This document shows positions 35,482 through 46,209 of a DNA stretch of 64,000 nt, piece by piece (position 1 is the first letter of the stretch; each line of letters starts with the position of its first letter). Source of the DNA: Heliocidaris erythrogramma (Eukaryota; Echinodermata; Echinoidea; Camarodonta; Echinometridae). The notes under the pieces are model-generated. The model saw only the letters and a program-made list of their open reading frames with translations, did no database searches and was not told where the DNA came from. The stretch is taken from assembly GCA_025617745.1 (NCBI GenBank), contig CM046866.1, positions 17,739,725 to 17,803,724 of the forward strand. Reading direction: 5' to 3'. Position numbers and translations under genes: made by a program.

Positions 35482-37395
35482 CTGACAGACTATTTTCATG
35501 CTACTGTAGAAAGAAATTCAGCAGCATATCTCCCCTCCCATCCTCCCATCCTCCCACCCCCTCCAATCCTCCCACCCCCTCCAAATAAAAGATAAATACG
35601 AAGACGATCTCTGTAGCCTAGTCACTGAGGTGAGGGGCACTTGCATCCTTTTTTTTTGGGGGGGGGGGTGGGGGGTCCTCAGAAAATTTAATGCGAATGT
35701 AGGAAGTCACAGAAAGTGGTGGATGTTTTTTTGTTTTGACTTTCCCTTCACTTTCCCTCTTTCCCGGTCGCTAGAGCTATATAATATAAAGATGATAATG
35801 AGTGAAATTTTATGATAATTATGATATCAAATGAATCATACAAAAAATTTAAAAATGAAAAAATATTCTGCTTGACATTTGTGTTAAGAACTTATTAATA
35901 TGGCCATTGAATTTCGGCGAAATAATATCACAATATCAAATTCCATTGAAAGAGAAAAGAACCAAACAAATACGAAATCACCCCTCTCAAGAATTGACAA
36001 GCTTATTTCACAGACGTATTTTTATGTTTCCATAATTTCATCATTTTCTCTGCATCACTGGAATCACGCGGCAGCAGCCCGAATGCATGCGTATAGTGTT
36101 CCAATTCCGGGGCCACCTGTCATCATGACTGTAAACCATTTTCAAACATCGTTGATGAAATTCACAAACACACAAATTTACATCGACACAGAATGATCAA
36201 AAGTAATAACATGTTGTGCAAGTTTTGTAAGTCGTTTAAAATATGATACGTCACTGATTTGTTTTCAGAATCATGTTATTTTTCCCCAAAATAATATCAG
36301 ACGGGTTCGCGTGTTTTTCATTTGCTTTCCGAAGTATGTCCGCGATCACTTCAAAAAGGCATCGATCGATATCGCGGCGCGCGCGGCATGAGAAAGACAG
36401 ATCAGCGATCGGCCGCGCCAGCTGCGCTGGCTGAATAGCTCTTCCTTGCTGTACTGTGAACAATAGCGTGTTCTGGATTGAGTGGCGCATTCTCGGAGCA
36501 TTCCGGAACATACCCATTCTGACACCATTCTAACACCATTCTGACCCCATTCCGGATGTAATCCTCCATAGCGCGGAGTTAAGTACCGCATTCTAAACGC
36601 AGTCCAGAATGGGGATGAGCAAGACAATGGATTTTTAGGGGACCATTCCGGATGCATTCTGAATGGTCGATGAATTTGGATGGTCTCCCTTATAACCCAA
36701 CTGAATGGAGCAAAATCCCAAGGAGCCCTGGGGTAATTGGAATCCCTCCCCTAGCATCATGTAAAAATATTGCGACAATGAATGCGGCCGTACTGCCAGG
36801 GCGTGACCTAATTTTTTGATAGCTTCCCAAGGAGAGTATAGATTTGTCGCTCCGGAGTATTGGAAAACCGGGCACAAGGGTGATAGGCATCAACCGGGCT
36901 CATTCCAGATGAAATGGCCTCAGCTGCTGTTACCTAGGCAACCGTGAAATTCCAATTTCTCTGTCGACGACTTCCTTCTTCCATTCAAAGCCAATCCACC
37001 CTACCCAAAATATGATACCCTTCATTGGGCGAGGTCACCCCTGAAGCCAATGATGCTTTCCCCCAACCCGTTCCAGGAACAAAAGTACATCCCCGGAAAA
37101 TCTTATTCTCGCACAAAAAAAAAATGCGAAAAACTTATCGATAAAACACGTAGCGCCGAGGTAATCATTTTTACTCATGCACTTACGTGTCATATAACTA
37201 ACACAGGGTTGAACATTAAACACCAAACTCTAACAAGAGAACATAGTAAACACTGAACTATAAACTGCATGGAATTAACGAAGAGTTAACTATGCCAAAT
37301 AACCCTATACCCCATAGGGGTAAAAGGACGTCCCCAAAAAAATTGAAACACTATGCTCACTTTCTCGCCACCACATCCTCACGGAAACCACCCGT

Positions 37396-38239
37396 TCACA
37401 GGTCGTACAACCTGCGGGTGTTTGCCGTGGTGATGGCAAGGACATGGGCTAGGGACTCCCCGCGGATCTGTGCCACTAGCTGCGCAACTTCACCCACGTA
37501 AGCTGGAGTGGAGCATTTAACGGCGTGATCTGGGCGCATGTATGGAGCGTCCGTCTCCAGGAGCAACCGGTGAGCTGGAACAGCTCGGAGGGCTTCCTGG
37601 TTGGTGCATCCTGCGCGATCAAGCACGATGGTGAATCCAAAGTAACATCTTGGGAATGCTTCCGTCCATGCTCGGATCTGGGTGACTGACGTCATACAAC
37701 AGTGAACATGCATCCGCGTGTCCCGCTCGCAATACTTCTGAAGAACCTCGCGACAGCGCCGTTGAGGGGCTTCATCAGAAGGGTCGCTGCGGCTCCCGCG
37801 TAGGTGAAGGATTAGAACCTTCCCTTGGACCTTCATCCGAAGAATCCTCTCCATGAGGCTGATCTGTTTGGGCCATCTGAGGTCCGGCACAGAACAATCC
37901 ACTCCAAGCTCGCCGACGCCAATGACCCTGGGATCAATCTGCAGCTGTTCTAGTTCGTAAAGCTGACGATCCGTCACGGAATCAGCGTGCTTGGGGTGTA
38001 TTCCGGCCGCAAATCTCCAGCCTGGATCTTCGGGAAAGACAATCCGCGGGAAGCGCGCCGGGTCGCAAAAATTGAGGACCCCTCCCACAAGAGTAACGGG
38101 AACGAGAGGCTTGCGCCCCGGGAACTGCTTCAGAGCCTGGCTCAAACCAGACACTCGTAGACGACCTTCGAGTCTGTCTAGGTGGAAATGAGTGTCGATG
38201 GCTGATGGAGAATAGACAAGGCTAAGTTTACTTTGCTGG
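37396..38239 (-). CDS. TatD-like metal-dependent deoxyribonuclease, intact, intronless
   Basis: Open frame from after a TAA at 38240-38242 to TAG at 37396. The metal site is complete: DTHFHLDR (HxH) at about 38190, VIGVGELGVD (E), LILHLRGS (H), MHVHCC (H) and LLLETDAPYM (D), plus GIHPKHA. Length about 265-280 residues is normal for TatD hydrolases. The first ATG (38154) lies after the HxH motif, so translation must begin upstream (no ATG before it; a near-cognate start or a 5' exon joined at the AG near 38222 are options). TatD enzymes are Mg-dependent 3'-5' DNases. Base composition is GC-rich unlike the surroundings, and it sits in the GC-rich block split by the 5-kb element, suggesting a mobile-element cargo gene. 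Confidence 0.75.
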
Positions 38240-38264
38240 CGTTAGGTTTTACTGCTGTTACGTC

Positions 38265-38669
38265 TCATGGATGAATCATCTGGTCACTGCCAAATTCGGT
38301 GAAAAGCTCTTTTGTGGGGATAAGTCTGTCGGGTAGGGCCATTCCCTCCCTGTATTGGTCAGGAGTAGTCTCTGGTCCCACATTGTTGTTTTCATCGTGG
38401 TTTCTTTCATCTGATGGTTGTACCCTCATTGTCTTAAGGAATGGTGCTGGAAAAGCTATTGATCCTCTATTTCTGATAGTCCTTAATTTGTCTTCTGAAA
38501 TTGATTTCAGTCGAAGTTGCGCACCCATGCCAGCTGATGACGGTCTCTCTTCCCCGACTTTACTGGAGCAAATCTCCTCGGGCCCAGTGATGTCTTGGTG
38601 TAAACTATCCTCTTCCATCTTCATTTTCCTTGCCCACATCTGTGATTTCCTCATCCTCAGGATGGACAT
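38265..38669 (-). CDS. Module C copy 3: longest open version, unknown product
   Basis: 134-codon frame: KMKMEEDSLHQDITGPEEIC, SSAGMGAQLRLKSISEDKLR, FPAPFLKTMRVQPSDERNHD, ENNNVGPETTPDQYREGMAL and ELFTEFGSD. Copies at 21476 and 22167 are more decayed. Hydrophilic with no membrane segment. It could be an internal exon of the mobile multi-exon gene; no start or splice border is certain. Confidence 0.4.
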   Translation of the reverse strand: MSILRMRKSQMWARKMKMEEDSLHQDITGPEEICSSKVGEERPSSAGMGAQLRLKSISEDKLRTIRNRGSIAFPAPFLKTMRVQPSDERNHDENNNVGPETTPDQYREGMALPDRLIPTKELFTEFGSDQMIHP

Positions 38670-41115
38670 AGATCTCTGCTGGAATGGAAATGGTCATGCC
38701 TCCTTATCTTTGTCGTCTTGTCCATACAGTTGTTACACTCTTAGAATTAGTCATTTGTAGAAGATATCGTAGCGTGGATGATGGTGACTGTTAACTAAGA
38801 TCACGACACTATGAAGGAGAGTCCATTCACAATGTGGAAATATGAATGTATAAACATTTATTGTAGAACATAAACATCGAAGTGGAACAGTTTTATATGA
38901 GAACATATGTTGAACATATAGTACATATATGTTAGCGATAAAGGCTTGGTATGAAGACTTGGTACTCCCCTATCGAGGCCCACATGGGCAGGAGCACAGC
39001 ACGGAGGAAGAAGTCAAGACTTGAAAGAACCTGAGAACATAATTTTCTCGGTGTTTGTACTAATGCAATGTTAACAGTAAGACATTTAACTTGAACACCA
39101 GTAACAGTTTTAATTAGAAATATTGCCTACATTATTTTGTACAAGAGGCATGTATTCAAAGCAAGAGAATATGCAAAGAATAAGAGCAGAATGCAGTAAA
39201 AACAATATTTACAGGATCTCCATTGCACTATCTATATGTCTGGGTGACATAACCATAGGGACTGATTTGCAGATCAATACATTTTATACTCGGCAATGCT
39301 GAATAAGGACCATTAATTATACATCTGTTAATATCTCTCCTGGCTATTAAAACTGTCTGATTTACAGCAAATCAATTTTCCAATGTGCCACTTAATGATT
39401 ACGTACTCGTGTGGCCAAGTCCTGGGAGCTCTTATGCCTTCCGTGGGTGGCGGAAATCAGCTCTTGATAAGCACTGATCACGTCGTGCTCCTGATCTAAG
39501 GATTCGGCGCAACTTTGGTAGGGTCAGGTCAACCCTGCTTTCTAGGTACCCTTCAATGGCACCCCACGGCTGACAGGACCACACCATCCACCTCTCAATC
39601 GTCGTTCTTTGTGATACCATCTTCAATCTGACAGGTTAGACTCTGGTAGCTCAGTTTATCATCTTGTCCTGGGTTTCCCATCTTGTGAAAGTTAAGTCTG
39701 TAACAGACTACAATTTCATTTGAAGTTAACAAAGAAACTTCTTTAGGGTTGACTTATACTGGGAAGATTATTCCTCATCCTGAAGCGCCCCCAAATGAAT
39801 TGAGCACGAGTTTACTGAGTGAACTCAACACTATTAAAAATTTACTGAGGTTCAACAGAATTGGTGATATCCCTCAAGGTAGCGGACTGTAACCTGATCA
39901 GTCTTACACCACTCGGGCTATCTAGAAGCCTATTGTTTGATTTTGAGGAAAGTGTTAATGTACCCATTCATTAACACTTGTGCGTTGATACTCGGATCGT
40001 ACAGACTTTGCTTTGGAAAATGCCAAACGGGTTCAATTTCTACCATGTACTGTGGAGCATTCCCTTGTGTGTGCTGTAACATGGGAAACATCAACTTGCC
40101 ATCCATATTAACTGGAACAGGTAAGACTGGGTAGAGCAGATTTTGGGGTGGGAGTACTTTGCATCTTACAAACCTGTAGTATGCAGAGATATTTTTGAAA
40201 GTGACGTAATGACCTCTGGATGACCTAATGGATAGGAGGGTACAAGGATGCAAAAATGAGTATCATTCCCCCCCCCCCCCTCCCATTTGTTATACATGAT
40301 TTGGCATTTGTGTGCTCCGGTAAGTCTTCTTGGGCATTCAGATGTACAGGATGATTGGCAAACTTGAAATCAGAATCAGACAGTGTCGCTTTCAGATTCT
40401 CTCCACTCACACTCCAAACTGATCATGCATTCGGGCAAGATGGATTTGATATAGTGACCTGGCATCCTCTTTCCAAATTAATTTATAAGCCGAGTTCCTC
40501 TGAAATTTTCAGATACATAAATAAGTTCCTCTGGTGTTATCAGACTAGCAGTATGGGTATGATTGCAGCTGACTGGCACAGAATATTTGGCTTTAGCAGT
40601 TGAACCATTGTTGCTTCCACTCACTGCACAATGGTGAACTGCCTGGGCAGCCAGTTTCCCAAGCTCAACAGGAATTTCCTTTAGAAGGGCCCTTTTTTCT
40701 TCTGTGTCTCCTACTTTTAAATGCATGAGAAGAACCTCAAGAGCATCAACAGATGAATTCTCTTTTCGATTTCTTTTTTTTGGGAACATGGATCAATGAA
40801 AAAAGAAGGTAATATATCTACACCATTCTTTTCTAGGCACAAATCTATTGTTTTACATGACCTCCTCCACGGATAATGTCCACAACATGCAGAAAATTTA
40901 TGAAGACTTTTTCGCCTTCTGCAACAATAGGTAAAACCTTATCCCCCACCAAAATGGTACTATGAGAGTGGTTCATTTCCGGTTGAATCACATGTGGTCT
41001 CTTTTGTGCATCATGATTTAGGTCACCGGCACTCAGCCTGAACCTTAAATTTGCGACAGTTTTCATGACTGAATTTTTATGGGCTTTGCCATATTTTGAG
41101 TAGTGCTTCAACAGA
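38638..41115. repeat. Module D, copy 2
   Basis: Counterpart of 24277-26690 with few differences (small indels, for example an extra block at 40286-40310). Together with modules B at 26833 and 42171 it shows that D+B was duplicated as one segment. Confidence 0.8.
39768..40410 (-). pseudogene. Family-B DNA polymerase remnant, copy 2
   Basis: Same blocks and same frameshifts as 25318-25940: KCVLPPQN-type block (CKVLPPQNLLYPVLPV), GKLMFPM, NGYINTFLKIKQ, then stop. Shared lesions show that the gene was already dead before the segment was duplicated. Confidence 0.7.
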
Positions 41116-42764
41116 ATTACAAGAGAATGCCGCAGTATCCATTTTCTTCTACTTTTCCCTTGCACTAAAAATTCTGTATGACATTTCTGTGGGTGTTTTG
41201 CCAACACTGTATCAATCTTTCTGTATCCTGAACATGTTCTTATACCACTAGCTCTCAGCACTTCACATGACAAGTAAATATGGTCATTATACTTTGTATA
41301 TGCAACATCCTTCCCTGAAATATTCACAAAGTCCATCGTGCTGATGTCTTTCAATAAATTCAATTGAATACGTCTATCTTGCTCTCTGGAAAACTGAGGT
41401 ATGCAATTCATCATTTCTTTGTTGGCTACTAGTAGCACTGTGTGAAGGCAAACTTTCAGGTTCGTCAGAAAAACAAAGCTTTGATTTTGAGGTAAAAGAA
41501 GTAGGGTTTTCAGTATCAGAGAAAACACCCACGTTCTTTTCACTCCCATGACCTGGGAAAGATTTGTGTCGTTTATTTGGGGTACGCCAAATATTAGAAT
41601 TACCTGCGGTCAAGATTGGGAATTTGGCTGCTTTCCGAAAGCGATGCAGATCCCCGCGCCTCTGCAATAGACACAATCTCGGGTCTTACAAACCTTTCAA
41701 AAACTCCTTCATCCACAGGAAACTTACACACATTCTGGATAACCTACATGTAAAAAAAGTAAAACCAAATCTATGCCCGACTATAAACTCATCATAAATT
41801 CAACATTCAGTACAAAATTCTACAATATGAAAAAGAAATTACAAATCATATACATGTAACAAGTCATGAACCACATAACACGTCCCAAATACCCATAAAA
41901 AATTCAAATTTTTAATATGGGGGTATAACTTCTGTTCATTCTAAATTACATTTCGTATTAAAATGAAATTAAATTTAGCATGTGTGGCAACCAGAAACGG
42001 CAATCATTTTTAGATAACTAAATGTATAAAAATCTAGTTCCCCTTTCATTTTTGCGAAAAATTATCCTATTTTCCAAGGGGTATGAATTTTGAGGACGAC
42101 TGTAAGTGCTGCCCTCTCATACTCTACTGCTGTACTATTGCCACCAACAACAAACAAATGCACGTTTTCTCTCTCCACACACAGAGAATACAACAATATA
42201 ATCAAGACAAAAGCAAAGGCTCATTATTTAGTCTCAGCAGAAAAATATGTAATGAAGAAAATATTTATCTAGGCCTATTGTTATGGTTATGCTTTAAATT
42301 CCATATTTCCTGCATCACTGGTTTAGCTGGTCATCAAACAGAAGGATACTAACATGATTTTGGTTAACATATTGATTTCAAGTGGACGTGGGGCTGAGTT
42401 GTTCAGAAACACGAGTGGTCTTAGAAACTCTAACCTTTGACTTGGGCGTGAACTTATAACTGCTCGGGAAACGCAAGACATTTGTCAAAATTGCCCTCGT
42501 TCCCACTGCCAATCCCAATAACTTTGATTTCAACTTGTCGTCATAACTGTTGACGTAACACGGCATAACAACATGATTAACACCGCTACTGCTAGTGGTT
42601 GCACCACCACTGGAACAGGCATGCTCTCCATCTCCTCCAAGGGCATCACTTGTTTCATTTTCACCACCTTCAAGAACCATTCCTACAATATGACTCCTAT
42701 CATCCGTTCTTCGCCGATCATCGAAGGCCTCCACAACGATTACCTTAATAGATGAAAACACCAT
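40478..42764 (-). pseudogene. Unknown multi-exon module D/B gene, most complete copy
   Basis: Exon 1 is 42764-42435 (MVFSSIKVIVVEAF... to KFTPKSK, donor GTTAGA instead of GTAAGA). A second exon fits in phase at 41743-41604 (VIQNVCKFPVDEGVFERFVR then PEIVSIAEARGSASLS, donor GTAATT). Long open frames follow: a Ser/Pro-rich stretch at 41374-41676 (PNKRHKSFPGHGSEKNVGVF), then 41549-40845 (QLNLLKDISTMDFVNISGKD, SLVILLKHYSKYGKAHKNSV, FINFLHVVDIIRGGGHVK), and 40789-40478 (ENSSVDALEVLLMHLKVGDT, ELGKLAAQAVHHCAVSG). Frame changes between them imply unseen introns or lesions. Function unknown. Confidence 0.4.
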
Positions 42765-44254
42765 TATGGTCAAAAGACGGGTCTATCCCATGACGCAAAA
42801 TCCTCGTTTGGAATACCTATACCCCGTTTTCGAATCTGCCTCTCCTCTCTTCGCCCAGCAGGAGGGCATAAAGGCAAAGCTTTTAATCACCTGTTTATTG
42901 ACACTGGCCTAATCTCGCCTGCAGCTCATGGCCACAGGGAGACTTGAATAGGAGCAGGGAATTGTGTGGGTTTTGGAATGGGCTGTGTGTACATACGTGT
43001 GTGTGTGTGTACTGTATCAGTGGGCCTGGATGCCCCCTTCTCATCAAAGAACCTTTTGTCAGAAATTTATGATTAATAAATCAACGACGAAAGCAAAATG
43101 ATTCATATTTCTTTATCCATTAGGTCTTTTTAATTATTCTTGTTCATATATAGCTAATTTTTATGGGCAGTGGAACCCCTTTTATCTTTCACCTGATCAT
43201 TTAGATAATTAAAATAGGCCTATATAGAAGTAGATTAATAATGAAATCATTACTGGAAGAATTTGCAGCTGCATTTTTCAGAATTATAAAGAGAAATATA
43301 CATGTAAATAAGATCTAAAAGCTTTAGATCTAGAACTGTTAAATTTATAATTTATAAATGAAGAGTTTCCATTGAAAACTTTCTTGACATTATGGTGGCT
43401 CTGAAAAGAGCCTTTTGGTGGCTATAATTTGTATAAGTTCAAAAGCCTGTTGCTGCCCCCTCCTTCTGGATGACAACAGGTGCAACAGTTGATACATGGT
43501 TGATGTATCTGTTGCATAGGCGCTTGGTCATCACGGTACTCCAGAAGTCTTGAATTCCTTGCTTCAGCTCGGGAACGGTAGTAGGTCTCCGGTTATTGTG
43601 GAGCAATCTTTTCAGCTGGTTCCACACCAATTCGATGGGGTTCAAGTCTGGACTTTCGGGCGGCGTCCTCCACCAATTGATGTCCAGCCGCCGGAAGCAT
43701 TCCTGGGCCTTCTTGTATGCTTCGGGTTGTTGTCTTGCATAAAACGATGACCCGAAGGATACTTCCCGTCCAGAAATGGCTTCAGCGCCTTGGTGACTAT
43801 TTCTGAGACATAGACATAGGGGTAGCTCCTTGCCGTGAGATACCAGCCCAGACGTGAAGTTTCGCTGGATGTTTGGGCCTTGGCTTCAGTGTGCGTGGCC
43901 GCCCGACCTGTTTGAAGCACAGGACAGGATTTTGGTGGAGCTGGACCGTGCACTCATCGGTGAAGATGACGTTCTCGAAGCTATCCTTGGTGCGAATTAG
44001 TTCCCTGCAGTGGTCCACGCGATACTGCGCCGAAACTTCTTAATGGAGGACAGAGATACATCCTCCAACCCGTGTTGATGCAGAACTTTCGCAACATCTG
44101 CTGCCGACGTCTCATCATTTTTTCGATACATCTCGTCGATTAGCGGCCGAAAAAGATCTAGCTTGCTTCCTCACGGAGTGGGTCGCTGTGGGGCAATCCT
44201 TCCAGTCTCTCTGTAGATCCTGATGAATCTTGAAAGAGACTGGCGGCTCACAGC
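42171..44254. repeat. Module B, copy 3
   Basis: Counterpart of 16553-18714 and 26833-28865. Unlike those, the Tc1 gene here continues through its true N-terminus and promoter, so this copy preserves the state before the B/A junction formed. A (GT)n patch lies at 42999-43010. Confidence 0.8.
43378..43412 (-). terminator. Histone-type 3' end signal, copy 3
   Basis: Stem-loop GGCTCTTTTCAGAGCC at 43412-43397 and CAAGAAAGT at 43386-43378 on the minus strand, identical to copies 1 and 2. Confidence 0.8.
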
Positions 44255-44356
44255 GATGTCGTCCTTAAGAAGCGCCGCCCGTATCGCCGACACGTGCATC
44301 CCGTCAGTCGACATCTTAGCGACTCGCTGTCGATTTGGTAGTGACATTCGCGTCAT
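43439..44356 (-). pseudogene. Tc1-type transposase, copy 3 (full 5' end, several lesions)
   Basis: The N-terminus is complete: MTRMSLPNRQRVAKMSTDGM, SAIRAALLKDDIAVSRQSLS, a paired-type helix-turn-helix. TGA replaces CGA after PQRPTP (44171), a deletion removes the NKLKRL region near 44020, another removes TGIMDAEF near 43815, and a short one lies near 43715. Ends with the same QKEGAATGF and TGA at 43439. Confidence 0.8.
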
Positions 44357-44440
44357 CTTAATTGCAAGGATCAATGAATAGTTATGGTGCTAGGGCAAGG
44401 TCGACGAATTGAAGAACGAATCCCAACGTTTGCTCACGAT

Positions 44441-44447
44441 TTATATA
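44441..44447 (-). promoter_or_regulatory. TATA box upstream of Tc1 copy 3
   Basis: TATATAA on the minus strand, about 85 bp before the ATG, in the context GGACCGGAGTGAACC-TATATAAATCG. A near TATA box with a compact 5' leader resembles histone gene promoters, matching the histone-type 3' end; the resemblance is suggestive only. Confidence 0.4.
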
Positions 44448-45074
44448 GGTTCACTCCGGTCCGGCTGCATTGCATCCAAATAATTGAAAAGCAGTCGGGG
44501 CGTCGAAGTAACTAAATGAAGGGATGTGTATCAACATAAAAACATATCGGCAGAAACTAAAGTTTAATAAAGAAATATACACACACACACATATACATGT
44601 ACATATATAACGTTTTTGAACCGAAAATTCAGGAAGAAAATGAAAGGTAGTAAAGGAGTGTTGGAAAAAGAGAAATGTAAACAATAATAAATAAAATAAG
44701 ACGAGTGTTGTGAAGAAAGTAATTTACGACACCGCGATTTCTAGACCATGTGATGCGTATTCATGTTTTAAGTATACAGTAAGAATCATTTTGAATTGCT
44801 TGTACATATTGTAAAAAAAATATACATTAAACGTTTTTGAACAAACCATACAGGAAGAAAACGAGTTAAAACGAAACGTAGTAAATGAATGGAAGAAGGG
44901 CATTTTGGCTGTAGAAGTCATTTTATCCATCCAAATCTAAACTTGTTGACCTTGTATCGTTCTCGGGAAATCGTGTCAATCTCGGGGAATATCAGATGCA
45001 ACTACAGTAGGGTAGATTATCAAATGGCGATAATGAACGCTGAAATTGTTCTTAACGACTACAAACTAGGATTT

Positions 45075-45500
45075 TCACTTGTTTGTATGCGCCTCAGTAG
45101 TGTTCCTGTAAGGTGATGGAAGTCGAGGGTGGTGGTTGTGGCATCTCCCATGTCTCATTGACGGAGTCGACACAATCTTTTGGATGGTAGGTGTGGTATT
45201 TCGGAAGACAGTTGTGGTCAGTGTCCTCTGGGTCACCATTACGGATTCCAATATTACATTACATTCTTTAACAATCTTCTCTGCAACCTGAGAAAAAAAA
45301 ACCAAGAAATATTCATTACTAAAAGGAATGAGATTTACATACCACAGGGGTTTCATAGTGCTCCAGTATGGCGATGGAAATCGAGGGCGGTGGTCGTGGC
45401 ATCTATCTCGTTGACGGAGTCGATGCGATCGGTTGGATTATTGGCTTGGTCATTTGGAAGGTAGGCATGGTCATCAGTGTCCTCTTCATTGCAAGGCACA
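45075..45500 (-). pseudogene. Helicase-tail and acidic-linker remnants, two tandem copies
   Basis: Minus strand 45300-45100 reads KIVKECNVILES, then (shifted) NGDPEDTDHNCLPKYHTYHP and VDSVNETWEMPQPPPS. 45490-45370 repeats a variant (EEDTDDHAYLPNDQANNPTD). Same pattern as at 20760-20960 and 30000-30560. Confidence 0.4.
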
Positions 45501-46205
45501 CAGCGCCGAGGCCTCTAATCACTTGCCCGCTAGACTTAACACTTACAATTCTTTTTATATTTATTGATAAACATCTACCAAATCGGTAGATCATAATATA
45601 CAATTTGGGTGCCCAACTTGTGACATGCGACCAATTGTATTGCTGCAATGCAATGAGAGTAATAAAGAAAAATAAAAATGCAATCGGCAAGCTTGTCCGT
45701 CACAATTTCTAAGAGGACACATTTCAATAAAGCACATGTGACTGACGACAGTGCATGGCTGTGATTGAAAAGCACTGTCATTGTGCTCACACGGTTATCA
45801 CGCAATATTTTTATAGTATTTCGCAATACTGATCTTATAGACAGGCTTTGAAAGAGCATTATTTACAGGTTTGCAAAGCTAATTAAAACTTGCATCAAAA
45901 TATATCAGTGACATGGTTACACTTTGTAAAAACCATCTATTCAAAAATTCTTAAACACTCCATTTTCTTTTTTGAAAATATAAACCCTTGTTTTGTACAC
46001 AAGTTGCATAAATCAAATTCCTGCCAGTCATTCAACTATACACTACAAGGCATTACGTTAAAGATGTGACATCAAATTTCTCGGGATAATTAAACTTTAC
46101 GGTTATCTCCCGATCTCTCAAATTTAAATTAGTTTGTGTAGCACTTGATCTAATAAAATAGTGTCTAAATATATAATTCTGAATCAGATTGATATGTTAA
46201 AGTAC
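45500..46205. other. No gene seen
   Basis: AT-rich sequence between linker remnants and the helicase gene; no exon or repeat recognised. Confidence 0.4.
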
Positions 46206-46209
46206 CTCT

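Larger units (their letters stand above)
31646..36692. mobile_element. 5.04-kb TIR element with TTA target duplication
   Basis: Element 31649-36689. Its first 47 bases (GGGAGACCATCCAAATTCAT...ATCCGGAATGG) are matched exactly in inverted form by its last 47 (36643-36689). TTA flanks both sides (31646-31648, 36690-36692). TTA duplication and G-run ends fit PIF/Harbinger; CACTA also makes 3-bp duplications. Both subterminal zones are packed with CATTC(T/C)(G/A)G motifs. The interior has about 290-bp tandem repeats and an inner inverted-repeat element, but no recognisable transposase, so it is non-autonomous. Confidence 0.85.
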
